DNA from: Desulfocurvibacter africanus subsp. africanus DSM 2603 | GTDB taxonomy: Bacteria; Desulfobacterota; Desulfovibrionia; Desulfovibrionales; Desulfovibrionaceae | Assembly (NCBI RefSeq): GCF_000422545.1 | Contig: NZ_AULZ01000001.1 | Span: 248,001-312,000 of the forward strand | DNA length: 64,000 nucleotides | Reading direction: 5' to 3' | Shown here: in pieces, positions 46,341 through 55,657 of the stretch | Numbering within the stretch: position 1 is the stretch's first letter | Layout of the letters: every line of letters begins with the position of its first letter | Notes under the pieces: generated by a model | What the model was told of the DNA's origin: nothing | Databases searched by the model: none | Seen by the model: only the letters and a program-made list of their open reading frames with translations | Program-made: the position numbers and the translations under genes

Positions 46341-48011
46341 ATGCGCAGCAAAAAGATGACCGGCGGGTTGGAGCGGGCACCGCACCGCTCGCTGCTTCAG
46401 GCGTTGGGCCTGACCCGCGAGGAGATGGACCGGCCCCTGATCGGCGTGGTCAACGCCCACAACGAGGTGGTGCCCGGCCATATCCACCTGAACACCCTGG
46501 CCGACGCCGTCAAGGCCGGCATCCGCATGGCCGGCGGCACGCCCATGGAGTTCCCGGTCATCGGCGTATGCGACGGACTGGCCATGAACCATGAAGGCAT
46601 GCACTTCTCCCTGGTCAGCCGCGAGATCATCGCCGACTCCATCGAGGTCATGGCCACGGCTCATCCTTTCGATGGCCTGGTGTTCATCCCCAACTGCGAC
46701 AAATCCGTGCCCGGCATGCTCATGGCCATGCTGCGCATGAACATCCCTTCCGTACTGGTCAGCGGCGGACCCATGTTTGCTGGCAGCGCGCGCGGAAAGG
46801 GCGTGGACCTGATCACTGTCTTCGAGGCCGTGGGCAAGGCCAAGCGCGGCCAGATGGATCAGGCCGAGGTAGACGAGCTCGAATGCAAGGCCTGTCCGGG
46901 CTGCGGATCGTGCGCCGGCATGTTCACGGCCAACTCCATGAACTGCCTGTCCGAGACCATCGGCCTGGCCCTGCCCGGTAACGGCTCCATCCCCGCGCCC
47001 ACGGCCGAGCGCATTCGCCTGGCCAAGCACGCGGGCATGCGGGTCATGGACCTGCTGGCCAAGGGCATCAAGCCCCGCGACATCGTCACCGAGAAGAGCG
47101 TACGCAACGCCGTAACCCTGGACATGGCCCTGGGCTGCTCCACCAACACCGTGCTGCACCTCCCGGCCATCTTCCGCGAGGCGGGCCTGGACCTGACCCT
47201 GGACATCTTCAACCAGGTCAGCCGCGCCACGCCCAACCTGTGCAAGCTCTCGCCCGCCGGCTCGCACCACCTGGAAGACCTGCACGCCGCAGGCGGCATC
47301 CCGGCCGTCATGACCGAGCTGGTCAAGAAGAACCTGCTGCACCTGGACGTCATGACCGTCACCGGCAAGACCCTGGGTGAGAACCTGGCCGACCTCAAGG
47401 CCGCGGTCACGGACCACGAGGTCATCCGGCCCATCGACAAGCCCTACTCCAATGAAGGCGGCATCGCAGTGCTGTACGGCAACCTCGCGCCCGACGGCTG
47501 CGTGGTCAAGCAGTCCGCCGTGGCCCCGGAGATGATGCGCCGCACGGCCACTGCCCGCGTGTTCGACTCTGAGGAAGCCGCCTCCAAGGCCATCCTGGAC
47601 GGCAAGATCAAGGCCGGCGACGCCGTGGTCATCCGCTACGAAGGCCCGCGCGGCGGCCCCGGCATGCGCGAGATGCTCACGCCCACCTCGGTCATCTCCG
47701 GCATGGGCCTGGGCAGCGACGTGGCCCTCATCACCGACGGCCGCTTCTCCGGCGGCACGCGCGGCGCGGCCATCGGACACGTCTCGCCCGAGGCGGCTGC
47801 CGGCGGAACCATCGCCTACGTGCGCGAAGGCGACCAGATCGAGATCGACATCCCGGCCCGCAAGCTGAATCTGCTGGTGGACGACGCCGAGCTGGAAGCC
47901 CGCCGCAAGTCCATGCCGCTCGTGCGCAAGGAAATCACCTCGCCGCTGCTGCGGCGCTACGCCCGCCAGGTGACCTCGGCCGCTCAGGGCGCGGTGCTGT
48001 CGGCGGAGTAA
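46341..48011 (+). CDS. ilvD: Dihydroxy-acid dehydratase
   Basis: 556 residues, normal length. It makes the 2-keto acid precursors of valine, isoleucine and leucine by dehydration, using an iron-sulfur cluster. Cluster ligands appear in [14 protein letters not shown] and in [20 protein letters not shown]; other motifs are [30 protein letters not shown] and [16 protein letters not shown]. Ribosome site GGAGGCGAAC precedes the ATG. No other ilv gene is adjacent. Two family B elements follow. Confidence 0.97.
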   Translation: MRSKKMTGGLERAPHRSLLQALGLTREEMDRPLIGVVNAHNEVVPGHIHLNTLADAVKAGIRMAGGTPMEFPVIGVCDGLAMNHEGMHFSLVSREIIADSIEVMATAHPFDGLVFIPNCDKSVPGMLMAMLRMNIPSVLVSGGPMFAGSARGKGVDLITVFEAVGKAKRGQMDQAEVDELECKACPGCGSCAGMFTANSMNCLSETIGLALPGNGSIPAPTAERIRLAKHAGMRVMDLLAKGIKPRDIVTEKSVRNAVTLDMALGCSTNTVLHLPAIFREAGLDLTLDIFNQVSRATPNLCKLSPAGSHHLEDLHAAGGIPAVMTELVKKNLLHLDVMTVTGKTLGENLADLKAAVTDHEVIRPIDKPYSNEGGIAVLYGNLAPDGCVVKQSAVAPEMMRRTATARVFDSEEAASKAILDGKIKAGDAVVIRYEGPRGGPGMREMLTPTSVISGMGLGSDVALITDGRFSGGTRGAAIGHVSPEAAAGGTIAYVREGDQIEIDIPARKLNLLVDDAELEARRKSMPLVRKEITSPLLRRYARQVTSAAQGAVLSAE

Positions 48012-48017
48012 AGAAGA

Positions 48018-48085
48018 GCGGAGAGGGCCAGGCCCTCTCCGCGCCTCTCCCACCAAAGGGGCTAGGCCCCTTTGGGATCCCTTTT
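48018..48085 (-). repeat. Family B palindromic element after ilvD, copy B4
   Basis: Two clear hairpins: GGAGAGGG/CCCTCTCC directly after the stop, then AAAGGGG/CCCCTTT. The first probably ends the ilvD transcript. Confidence 0.78.
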
Positions 48086-48162
48086 ACCGGCCGACGCCGG
48101 GCCATGAATTTACGCTTGGCACGGCTTCGGGCCACGGTTTGAATGAAAAACCCCAAAAATCG

Positions 48163-48230
48163 CGGGGTTCAGGGTGATCATCCCCCCTTGTGGGTGGGGT
48201 CCGGGGAGGGCAAAGCCCTCCCCGGCTCTT
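48163..48230 (+). repeat. Family B palindromic element before the sugar dehydrogenase, copy B5
   Basis: GGGTTCAGGGTGAT start and GGGGAGGG/CCCTCCCC second hairpin. It lies inverted with respect to B4, 77 bp away, so the two form a large imperfect inverted pair. Confidence 0.75.
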
Positions 48231-48307
48231 AGAGCCAAGGCGGTAGGCAATCCTTGACCAGGACGGACGGCCCGCCGAAGCATGAGACTAAATGCAAAGG
48301 AGGTCTC

Positions 48308-49498
48308 ATGCCGCGTCTGCCCGCCATACCCGCTCTATCAGCTCTGTCAGCTCTGTCAGCCCTGGTGCTGATGTTTCTTTTGGCTTTGCCTGTTGCCGCC
48401 CAGCAGGTAACCCTGACCACCGTGGCCTCGGGTTTCGAGCTGCCCTTACAGGTCACGCATGCCGGCGACGACAGCGGCCGCATCTTCGTAACCGAGCGGG
48501 CCGGCCGGGTACGCATCGTGCTCGCTGGGCAGGTGCTGGCCGAGCCGTTCCTGGACATCGCGGAGCGTGTCTCGACGAGCGGCGAGCAGGGCCTGCTGTC
48601 CGTGGCCTTCCCGCCGGGCTATGCTGCGCTGGGCCATTTCTACGCCTACTATGCCGACCTGGACGGCAACATCGTCATCTCGCGCTTCTCCGTGTCGATC
48701 GATCCCGACCGCGCCGACCCGGCCAGCGAGGAAATCCTGCTGACCATCCCGCACCCGGACTTCGACAATCATTACGGAGGCCAGCTCGCCTTTGGCCCGG
48801 ACGGCTATCTGCACGCCGGCACAGGTGACGGCGGCGGCGTCGGCGATCCAGACGGCAACGCCCAGAATCCGGACTCGCTGCTGGGCAAGTTGCTGCGCCT
48901 GGATGTGGAATCCGGCCCGGACCCGGCCACGGGCCAAGCTTACCGCATTCCGCCCGACAACCCGTTCGCCGGCGGCGAGTCGCCCAGGCCCGAAATCTGG
49001 GCCCTGGGCCTGCGCAATCCCTGGCGGTTCTCCTTCGCTCGCGCCACGGGCGACTTGTGGATCGCGGACGTGGGCCAGAACAGCTTCGAGGAGATCGACA
49101 TGCAGCCCGCCGGAGCTGCCGGCGGCTGGAACTACGGCTGGAACATCCTGGAAGGCGATGCCTGCTTTGGGGCCGACGAGTGCACTCCGCCGGACCGCTA
49201 TGCGCCGCCGGTGGCGGTCTATGGCCGCGAGATTGGACAGTCCGTGACTGGCGGCTACATGCACCGCAGCATGTATGTTTTCGCCGATTTCGTGAGCGGA
49301 CGTATCTTCGCATTGCGAAATCTGACCGGGGAATGGAATCTGTCCGTGCTCGCCGAAACAGACCTGAACATCAGCGCCCTGGGCGAGGATCAGGCCGGCC
49401 GCCTGTACCTGTGCGACTATGCGGGGGGCACGCTGCAACGGCTGCGCTTTCCGGCAGCTCCGACCGCCGCGTTCTCGCTGCTCGTATTGCCTGATTGA
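48308..49498 (+). CDS. Exported PQQ-type sugar dehydrogenase (GSDH/YliI family)
   Basis: 396 residues from the ATG at 48308 with AAAGGAGG upstream. Signal peptide (about residues 1-30) contains a triple SAL repeat encoded by a short tandem repeat (TCAGCTCTG units) before the hydrophobic core. The mature beta-propeller shows LQVTHAGDDSGRIFVTERAGRV, EQGLLSVAFPPGY, FDNHYGGQLAFGPDGYLHAG, GDGGGVGDP and IWALGLRNPWRFSF, all usual in soluble PQQ-dependent aldose dehydrogenases. It would oxidise sugars or related aldoses in the periplasm; PQQ synthesis genes are not seen here. Confidence 0.9.
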   Translation: MPRLPAIPALSALSALSALVLMFLLALPVAAQQVTLTTVASGFELPLQVTHAGDDSGRIFVTERAGRVRIVLAGQVLAEPFLDIAERVSTSGEQGLLSVAFPPGYAALGHFYAYYADLDGNIVISRFSVSIDPDRADPASEEILLTIPHPDFDNHYGGQLAFGPDGYLHAGTGDGGGVGDPDGNAQNPDSLLGKLLRLDVESGPDPATGQAYRIPPDNPFAGGESPRPEIWALGLRNPWRFSFARATGDLWIADVGQNSFEEIDMQPAGAAGGWNYGWNILEGDACFGADECTPPDRYAPPVAVYGREIGQSVTGGYMHRSMYVFADFVSGRIFALRNLTGEWNLSVLAETDLNISALGEDQAGRLYLCDYAGGTLQRLRFPAAPTAAFSLLVLPD

Positions 49499-49574
49499 TG
49501 TCTTTGCTTTACCTTCTGCCGCATTAGCGTCGTCTCTGGTTGTCCGGGAGGGCGGCGCGCGGCGAGGTAAATAC

Positions 49575-50315
49575 ATGCGGTTCGACGAAAAGCAGGTCAG
49601 ACGCTATGAGGCGTGGTTTCAGACCGAACCAGGGCGGATCGCCCTGGAGCGGGAGAAAGCCCTGCTTGAGTACCTCATCTCGCCCTGGCCCCGGCGCAAC
49701 CAGCGACTGCTGGAAGTCGGCTGCGGCTCCGGCTTGTTCCTGGAGATGTTCTGGCAGACCGGCTTCGACGTTTCGGGCATCGATCCCTCGCCGCCTATGC
49801 TCGCAGCCGCGCGCCAGCGCCTGGGCAAGGCCGCGGACCTGCAAGTCGGCCATGCCGAATGCCTGCCCTACGAGGACAAGGAATTCGACTTCGTGGCCCT
49901 GGTCACGGTGCTGGAATTTTGCGACGACGCGCAAGCCGCCATCGCCGAGGCCGTGCGTGTAGCCCGCAAGGGCGTGCTCATCGGCTTTCTCAACCGCCGC
50001 TCGCTCTATTATCTGACCAATGGCAAGTGCTGGCCCTGGACGGACTGTCAAGGACCCTTGCGCAATGCCCGCTGGCGCACCTGGCCCGAAGTATGGGACG
50101 CCTTCATGGCCGAGGCGGGCCTACGTCCATCCCGCGCGCGCTCCGTTTTGCCCGGCCCCCCCTGGAGCTGGCGGGATCGCGCTCTCTGCAGGCTGCTCAA
50201 CGGCATCCTCTATCCGCCAGGCCTGGGAGCTTTCGCGGCCGTACGCTTCGATCTCGTAGGCGAGAAGCCGCTCACGCCCATCATGGCTTGGAAAGTGGAA
50301 CCCCGGGCAAGCTGA
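49575..50315 (+). CDS. Class I SAM-dependent methyltransferase
   Basis: 246 residues from the ATG at 49575 with GAGGTAA upstream; the frame is open further left but unsupported. Motif I is LLEVGCGSGLFLEMF (about residues 42-56), motif II-type acidic residue in VSGIDPSPPML, and post-motif EFDFVALVTVLEFCDD. The C-terminal part (NRRSLYYLTNGKCWPWTDCQGPLRNARW split) resembles small-molecule methyltransferases of the Methyltransf_11 type. Substrate unknown. Convergent with the hemerythrin-like gene. Confidence 0.88.
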   Translation: MRFDEKQVRRYEAWFQTEPGRIALEREKALLEYLISPWPRRNQRLLEVGCGSGLFLEMFWQTGFDVSGIDPSPPMLAAARQRLGKAADLQVGHAECLPYEDKEFDFVALVTVLEFCDDAQAAIAEAVRVARKGVLIGFLNRRSLYYLTNGKCWPWTDCQGPLRNARWRTWPEVWDAFMAEAGLRPSRARSVLPGPPWSWRDRALCRLLNGILYPPGLGAFAAVRFDLVGEKPLTPIMAWKVEPRAS

Positions 50316-50463
50316 TACCTCTTTCATCATCTTGTTTCGCGCTCTAGCAGCGTGGACCGATCCGTCATAAGACCGTCCTGACAAACAACGTACGCCGTTT
50401 CCGGCTCGCATGGGCTATGGGATAAACGGCGGCTGGGCATCCGAACGGCCCTGCCGCCTGCTT

Positions 50464-50916
50464 TTATGCATGACCACCCGGCCAGAATTCCCGCAGCCTG
50501 CGCTCGGACCTCTCGCCCAGCGCCTCGGATCGTTCAGGCGGCAAATAGCTGCGCAAGCGTGGGTAGAGGTTGTTCTCGCGCCATTCGGCGAAGCGTCCAT
50601 ACTGTCTGGTCAGGTCGTCAATGCGGTGCTGGTCGTGGGGGCTGTCCAGGTTCGAGCCCAGCAGTTCGTCGAGCATGCGCATGAAATCGGAGAAATCCTG
50701 CTCGGCCACGGCGGCCAAGTCGTCACGAGCCTCGACCTTGCGCAGTTCGGGCAACACGGTTTCCTTCTCCACGCGCTCCAGGGCATGCAACCTGGCCCGA
50801 GTCTCCTCCACGAGCAGACGCCGACTTTCCACATTGTGGGGCGGCGTCTTGCCCAAGGTATTCAGGGTACTCAGTATGTTCTCGTCCTCGCGGTGAATAA
50901 GCTCGAATATGTCCAT
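50464..50916 (-). CDS. Degenerate hemerythrin-like protein
   Basis: 150 residues from the ATG at 50916 with GGAGG upstream. The helical pattern IFELIHREDENILSTLNTL, then RLHALERVEKETVLPEL, then FAEWRENNLYPRL matches the HHE hemerythrin family. The last helix normally has His at the position before WRENNLYP; here it is Phe/Ala, so a full di-iron site is doubtful. It may be structural or bind a different metal. Divergent from the DUF1624 gene; 106 bp separate them. Confidence 0.75.
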   Translation of the reverse strand: MDIFELIHREDENILSTLNTLGKTPPHNVESRRLLVEETRARLHALERVEKETVLPELRKVEARDDLAAVAEQDFSDFMRMLDELLGSNLDSPHDQHRIDDLTRQYGRFAEWRENNLYPRLRSYLPPERSEALGERSERRLREFWPGGHA

Positions 50917-51022
50917 GCCTACCTCCATCAGTGTCGGCTTTTGGACTCACATGATACACGGCGCGGGACGCGAGTTCACGCGTTTTATGTGAACGTCGCG
51001 TCCAAACTGCTATGCTGAGGCC

Positions 51023-52162
51023 ATGGATCGCGAGACCGCTCAACACGTTCCCCTCGGACGCCTTGCAGCCCTTGATCTTGGCCGGGGCCTGATCATGCTG
51101 CTCATGGCCTTGGATCACGCCAACTCCATGGCCGGCCTGGGCACCCAGCGCGGCGGCGAATTCTGGGGCGGACAGTTCCCGGACTACGCCTCCCTGCCGG
51201 CCTTCCTGACCCGCGCCGTTTCGCACATGTGCGCGCCAGGCTTCGCCCTGCTCATGGGCGCGGGCATGGCCCTGCTGGCCGGACACAGGCATGGGACAGG
51301 CGGTACTTCCAGCGCGTTCGGACGCTTCGCCTTGCGCGGCGCACTGCTGATCGCGCTGCAATTCACGCTGGAGAACTGGGCCTGGCGACTGGGCGCGGGA
51401 TTTCCCTATGGCGGCGGAATCTACGTGGGCGTGCTGGCCATGCTCGGGGCGTGCATGCTCCTGACCGGGCCGTTGGCAAGGATGAATGCTGGCGCGTTGC
51501 TGACTCTGGCCCTGGCGGCGATGGGACTGGGCTGGCTGCTGCTGCCGCCGTTCGCGCACTGGGGCGAGCCCGTGCCCCTGTGGCTGCGGCTGCTCGCCGT
51601 CCCCGGTCGCGACAATGGAATCATCGTGCTCTATCCCTTGCTGCCTTGGCTGGGGATCGTGTTGGCAGGCATTGCCATGGGCCGCGCGCTGCAACGCGAC
51701 GCCGGGGCAATGCAGAGCCGCCTGCCATTGATCGGGCTCGGGCTGCTGCTCCTGTTCGCCCTGATGCGCGCCTGGGGCGGTGTGCCGGCCAACCTGCGGC
51801 CGCTGCCGGACGATCACTTATGGTCGTTTCTCTATGCGGTAAAATATCCGCCCAGCCCGGCCTTCCTCTGCCTGACGCTGGGCGAGTTCCTGCTCGTGCT
51901 GGGCCTGCTGCATCGTGTGTCGGCACGCGCCGGCCACGCGTCGCTGCGCCTGCTCCAGGCCGTGGGCCGCAGCGCCCTGCCCTTTTACATCCTGCATTTG
52001 TGGCTGTACGCCCTGTTGGGCTGGATCGTGGCTCCCGGCGTTGGTTTGGCCGGGGTGTACCTGGTCTGGCTGGCAGGACTTGCGCCCCTGCTGCCGGCAT
52101 GCCTGGCCTGGTCGCGCTTCCGGGCCTCACGGCCCGACGGATCGGCCTGGCGGCTACTGTAG
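51023..52162 (+). CDS. DUF1624/heparan-alpha-glucosaminide acetyltransferase-like membrane protein
   Basis: 379 residues with about ten membrane helices. The start has RLAALDLGRGLIMLLMALDHANS, the DxxRGxxmxxMxxDH motif of DUF1624, with the acetyl-transfer histidine at about residue 36. Later helices include SHMCAPGFALLMGAGMALL, YPLLPWLGIVLAGIAMGR and ALPFYILHLWLYALLGW. By family it would transfer acyl groups across the membrane to a glycan or lipid; the real substrate is unknown. Its stop is 4 bases from the end of the convergent rhodanese gene. Confidence 0.85.
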   Translation: MDRETAQHVPLGRLAALDLGRGLIMLLMALDHANSMAGLGTQRGGEFWGGQFPDYASLPAFLTRAVSHMCAPGFALLMGAGMALLAGHRHGTGGTSSAFGRFALRGALLIALQFTLENWAWRLGAGFPYGGGIYVGVLAMLGACMLLTGPLARMNAGALLTLALAAMGLGWLLLPPFAHWGEPVPLWLRLLAVPGRDNGIIVLYPLLPWLGIVLAGIAMGRALQRDAGAMQSRLPLIGLGLLLLFALMRAWGGVPANLRPLPDDHLWSFLYAVKYPPSPAFLCLTLGEFLLVLGLLHRVSARAGHASLRLLQAVGRSALPFYILHLWLYALLGWIVAPGVGLAGVYLVWLAGLAPLLPACLAWSRFRASRPDGSAWRLL

Positions 52163-52166
52163 CCCC

Positions 52167-52973
52167 TCAGCCCGAGGTCATGCGCCGGTAGGCCAGGACC
52201 TTGAAGACCACGGCGGCAATGATCACGACGATGCCCGTGCCCAGGCGATGGGTCCAGAAGGACCAGACGAAGAGGGCGACCAGGGTCAAGCCCACGATCA
52301 GCTCCAGGACCTTGCGCGTATTCAGGGGTTCGCGCAGCCAAGCCTTTGTCGCCGCGAGCGCCTGGGCCGCGAGGCTGCCCTCCCGCACGGGCGGGAAACC
52401 CAGCCAGGCCGCCACAATGCCTATCAGGGCCAGCAGAATGAGCACGGCCCCATGCCGCCAAAGGCCCACCATCAACAGCATCAGGCTGATCGACGCCCAG
52501 ACCCAGTACCAGGGCATCCTGAGCACCCACGCCGGCCAGCCCGGACTTGCTGGACTTCCCGGACCGCCGGTTGGCCCCTGTTCCGTTTCATGTCCACCCA
52601 GGCGCCAGCCAGCCGCGCCGCCCGACAGGCTGTAGACTTCGCTGAATCCCTGCTCGCGCAGATTTCTTGCCGCCAAGTCCGAGCGGTGTCCGCTCATGCA
52701 CACCGTGACCAGCGGTTGGTCGCGCGGCGCGTCCTTCAAGCTGTCCGGCAACCGGTTGGTCAGGACCAGCCGCGGCTCGTTGAGCGAATCCGGCACACGG
52801 AACCAGCCGTGCTCCAGGGGTGAACGCACGTCCACGATGGTGAACCGCCGCCCCTCCCTGCGCCAGCGATCCAGGGTCGCGGACGAGATGCGCCGCACCC
52901 CGGCCGCGCGAAAGCCCAGCTCCCAAAAGATCAGCCCCGCCGCTATCAGGATGACAAGCCCGAGTATCCACAT
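52167..52973 (-). CDS. Membrane-anchored rhodanese-domain protein
   Basis: 268 residues from the ATG at 52973; a TTG at 53021 is less likely. An N-terminal membrane helix (MWILGLVILIAAGLIFWELG) precedes a rhodanese domain (about residues 30-125, FTIVDVRSPLEHGWFRVPDSL) with active-site loop VTVCMSGHRS, Cys at about residue 97. The C-terminal half has several further helices (about 145-260), including WYWVWASISLMLLMVGLW-like segments. It could carry persulfide sulfur at the membrane. Convergent with the DUF1624 gene; no partner gene in the operon. Confidence 0.85.
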   Translation of the reverse strand: MWILGLVILIAAGLIFWELGFRAAGVRRISSATLDRWRREGRRFTIVDVRSPLEHGWFRVPDSLNEPRLVLTNRLPDSLKDAPRDQPLVTVCMSGHRSDLAARNLREQGFSEVYSLSGGAAGWRLGGHETEQGPTGGPGSPASPGWPAWVLRMPWYWVWASISLMLLMVGLWRHGAVLILLALIGIVAAWLGFPPVREGSLAAQALAATKAWLREPLNTRKVLELIVGLTLVALFVWSFWTHRLGTGIVVIIAAVVFKVLAYRRMTSG

Positions 52974-53194
52974 GCTTCCAGGCTTATCCCAATGGCCCGC
53001 TTTAAGGAAGGATTTTCGCAACGTCGCTCAAGGGGCGCTCCGTATTTCCTTACAGGCTTGTCCTCCCACCGCCTCCACGCGGCCCGTCAGCATCCGACAG
53101 CAAATAACGAACGGCTCCGATATGTCGCCTGTATGACCTGGGCTATTGGCAGGGCTTCACCAGACATGAACCCGAACACAAATGGAGGTTTGTC

Positions 53195-53536
53195 ATGCAA
53201 CGTATAGCTTTGATCGCAAGTCTGCTGGCCCTGCTCGTGGCCGTGCCGGCCATGGCCCAGGTAGGCAAGGATTGGGGCTCCGGCGGATTCGAGTCATACG
53301 GATCCAAGGAAGGCGGCGAATCCGGCCAGATGGCCATGGATCGCGGCTTCGAGGAAGTGGACCAAGATGCCGACGGCATGGTCACCGAAAGCGAACTGCA
53401 GGAGTCCTATGGCGATCAGATCACTCAGGAACGCTCCTTCAGTGAGATGGACCAGAACGCCGACGGCGGGTTGAGCCAGGAAGAATACCAAATGGCCGGT
53501 GGCCAGGAAGGCTCGGAAGGTGGAGAGAGCCAGTAA
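53195..53536 (+). CDS. Exported EF-hand protein 1
   Basis: 113 residues with signal peptide (about residues 1-21, VAVPAMAQ) and GGAGG upstream. Two canonical EF-hand loops, DQDADGMVTESE (about residues 55-66) and DQNADGGLSQEE (about 87-98), should bind calcium. The remainder is Gly/Ser/Glu-rich. It is a paralogue of the next gene, separated by a terminator, so they are transcribed separately. Likely a periplasmic calcium-binding protein. Confidence 0.88.
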   Translation: MQRIALIASLLALLVAVPAMAQVGKDWGSGGFESYGSKEGGESGQMAMDRGFEEVDQDADGMVTESELQESYGDQITQERSFSEMDQNADGGLSQEEYQMAGGQEGSEGGESQ

Positions 53537-53546
53537 CGAACGGAGC

Positions 53547-53572
53547 GCCCGGCCCAAAAGGCCGGGCTTTTT
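53547..53572 (+). terminator. Terminator after EF-hand protein 1
   Basis: GCCCGGCC pairs with GGCCGGGC across a 5-base loop, followed by five T. Confidence 0.92.
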
Positions 53573-53601
53573 AGTCCCAGCATGCCAACAGGAGGGTGGA
53601 C

Positions 53602-54345
53602 ATGAAGTATCGTATCTTGATCGCGGGTTTTCTCGCTCTGCTCGTCGCCATGCCGGCCATGGCCCAGCAGACAACTTATCAGGACCCGCAGCAAGGCTCC
53701 CACGGCAGCCACGAGGGCCATGTCATGGACCGTGCTTTCGGGGATGTGGATCGCGACGGCGACAATGCCATCAGCCAGGACGAGCTGCGGGAATCCTATG
53801 GGGAGGGTTCCTCCGATCGCGCATTTTCGGAAATGGATAGGGATGCCGATGGCGTGCTGAGCGAGCAGGAATACATGTTGCCGGGCAATACCGGCGAAGT
53901 CGTGAGCCCCGGCGAGAACCCGTACGAGCCCCTCAATCCGGGCGAGAGCGGCGTCAAGCCCCTGCCCCAGGCCGACGAGTACGGCATCACCCGCGAGCAG
54001 GGCACCACGGGCGGCGTGAGCCCCATGGACGATTCCGAGGGCGACACTCTCGATCAGCCCAGGGCGGAGCAGGAAACCGAGCGTGCGGCTGAAGACGAAA
54101 CCGATATGCGCGTAAGTCCCTACGGCACCCAGGAGGATCGCGGACCAGAGAATTACGATCTGAATGGCGAAATGGGCGACCAAGAAGGCCGTGGCCCAGC
54201 CGAGGTGCCCACCGGCGAGTCCTACGGCAGCCCGGACTACGACACCACGCCCGAGTACGGGACTCCTCCGGCCGGGGCCCAAGGCGGATCGGGAAACATA
54301 GACCAGCAAGGCGATCCGCGCGCCACCGAAGTACCGGAGAACTAG
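53602..54345 (+). CDS. Exported EF-hand protein 2 with acidic, Gly/Pro-rich tail
   Basis: 247 residues from the ATG at 53602 with AGGAGGG upstream. Its signal peptide (about residues 1-22, LLVAMPAMAQ) closely matches that of EF-hand protein 1. Two EF loops, DRDGDNAISQDE (about 48-59) and DRDADGVLSEQE (about 76-87), occupy the first 100 residues. The following 150 residues are disordered, acidic and rich in Gly, Pro, Tyr, Glu and Asp (for example SYGSPDYDTTPEYGTPP), without a domain I recognise. This looks like a tandem duplication in which the second copy gained or kept a long tail. Confidence 0.87.
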   Translation: MKYRILIAGFLALLVAMPAMAQQTTYQDPQQGSHGSHEGHVMDRAFGDVDRDGDNAISQDELRESYGEGSSDRAFSEMDRDADGVLSEQEYMLPGNTGEVVSPGENPYEPLNPGESGVKPLPQADEYGITREQGTTGGVSPMDDSEGDTLDQPRAEQETERAAEDETDMRVSPYGTQEDRGPENYDLNGEMGDQEGRGPAEVPTGESYGSPDYDTTPEYGTPPAGAQGGSGNIDQQGDPRATEVPEN

Positions 54346-54364
54346 CGTTTTTTTTTGCAAAGAG

Positions 54365-54389
54365 CTGGAAAGGGCCCTGCCCTCTCCAG
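54365..54389. terminator. Half-element hairpin after EF-hand protein 2
   Basis: CTGGAAAGGG pairs with CCCTCTCCAG with one mismatch; it is the second hairpin of family B standing alone. It lies between convergent EF-hand 2 and the threonine aldolase gene. Confidence 0.6.
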
Positions 54390-54507
54390 CCCCGACAGGG
54401 GCGTTCTCGCATGGAGTTCGTCCCTGGATCAGCGCAGTCCGTTGGCGGGTCGCCATACCCACCGCCCTCGTTCCGCCTTCCCGCGGGTCAGCCGGAATCA
54501 GTCGAGA

Positions 54508-55533
54508 TCAGTCGCGCACGGCCTTGCGCAGGGCCTCCACGAAGCCGTCCACGTCGGCCGGAGTGGTATCGAAAGAGGTCATCCAACGTACTTCGCCCGT
54601 CAGATGGTTCCAGACATAGAAGGGATAGCAAGCCTGCAGGGGGGCCACGGCCCGCTGCGGGATGACGGCGAACACGGCGTTGGCCTGCACCGGTCGGGTG
54701 ATGCGCACTCCCGACAAGTCCCTAACCTTCTCGGCCAGCAGAGCGGCCATGCGATTGGACTGCAATGCGTTCTCGCGCCACAGGTCGTCCGTCAACAGGG
54801 CCGTGAACTGCGCGGCGATGAAGCGCATCTTGGAGCAAAGCTGCATGTTCTGCTTGCGGATGTAGCGGAACTCAGTCGAAAGCCGGGCATCGAAAAAGAT
54901 GACTGCCTCGCCGTGCATGAGTCCGTTTTTGGTCCCGCCAAAGGAGAGCACGTCCACGCCGCACGCGCCGCTGATGTCGCCCAGACCCAGGCCCAAGGCA
55001 GCCGCCGCGTTGGCCAGCCGCGCGCCGTCCATGTGCAGGAGCAGACCGTGCCCATGAGCGAAGTCGGCCAGGGCACGCACCTCGTCAGGTGTGTACAGCG
55101 TGCCAAGCTCCGTGGACTGAGTGATGGACACCACCCGAGGCTGGTTGTGGTGCTGCACGCCCACGTCGGCCAGGAACTGCTCCAGGTCCCGGGGCTCGAT
55201 CTTGCCGTCGCGGCTTGGCACGGTGCGCAGCTTGAAGCCGGCCATGGCCTCGGGCGCGCCGCACTCGTCCACGTTGATGTGCGCCGTATCGGCGCAGAGC
55301 ACGGCATGGTGCGAACGAGCAACGGCGCGCAGGCCGAGCACGTTGGAGGCTGTGCCCAGAAACACGAAGTAAGTATCGATGTGCTGGCCAAAGTGGCGGT
55401 GCAAAAGGGCGTCGGCCTCGGCCGTGACCGAATCCTCGCCATAGGCGAGCGCATGGCCCTGGTTGGCGCGGGCAATGGCCTCCATGACTTTGGGATGCAC
55501 GCCCGAGTGGTTGTCGCTGGCGAATGAGCGCAA
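54508..55533 (-). CDS. ltaE: Low-specificity threonine aldolase (beta-eliminating family)
   Basis: 341 residues starting at a TTG (55533) preceded by AAAGGA at 6 bases; frames further upstream run through family B copy B6 and are not credible as protein. PLP fold I enzyme: SFASDNHSGVHPKVMEAIARAN, YFVFLGTASNVLGL, HINVDECGAPEAM, HMDGARLANAA, and the Schiff-base lysine in LSFGGTKNGL. It cleaves threonine or allo-threonine to glycine and acetaldehyde. The SGNH hydrolase gene lies upstream on the same strand, but repeats and a perfect palindrome separate the two, so co-transcription is doubtful. Confidence 0.9.
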   Translation of the reverse strand: MRSFASDNHSGVHPKVMEAIARANQGHALAYGEDSVTAEADALLHRHFGQHIDTYFVFLGTASNVLGLRAVARSHHAVLCADTAHINVDECGAPEAMAGFKLRTVPSRDGKIEPRDLEQFLADVGVQHHNQPRVVSITQSTELGTLYTPDEVRALADFAHGHGLLLHMDGARLANAAAALGLGLGDISGACGVDVLSFGGTKNGLMHGEAVIFFDARLSTEFRYIRKQNMQLCSKMRFIAAQFTALLTDDLWRENALQSNRMAALLAEKVRDLSGVRITRPVQANAVFAVIPQRAVAPLQACYPFYVWNHLTGEVRWMTSFDTTPADVDGFVEALRKAVRD

Positions 55534-55582
55534 GAGCAGTCCTTTCGTTCGGCCAGGGCTTGGCCGGTTGATTTGCGTGGTA

Positions 55583-55650
55583 GCTGGAGAGGGGCGTTGC
55601 CCCTCTCCAGACCTCTCCCCACCAGGGTGTAACGACGCCCTGGACCCGCG
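55583..55650 (-). repeat. Family B palindromic element upstream of threonine aldolase, copy B6
   Basis: On the minus strand it starts GGGTCCAGGGCGTCG and ends with the GGAGAGGGGC/GCCCCTCTCC hairpin. Its reading frame corresponding to B2 and B9 is open here too, running toward the aldolase start. Confidence 0.82.
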
Positions 55651-55657
55651 ATGTTTG

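Noticed and set aside
48110-48140. Possible sigma54 promoter (TTGGCACGG) near 48117
   Set aside because: The -12 GC element does not follow at the required distance, and the spot lies between two family B copies.
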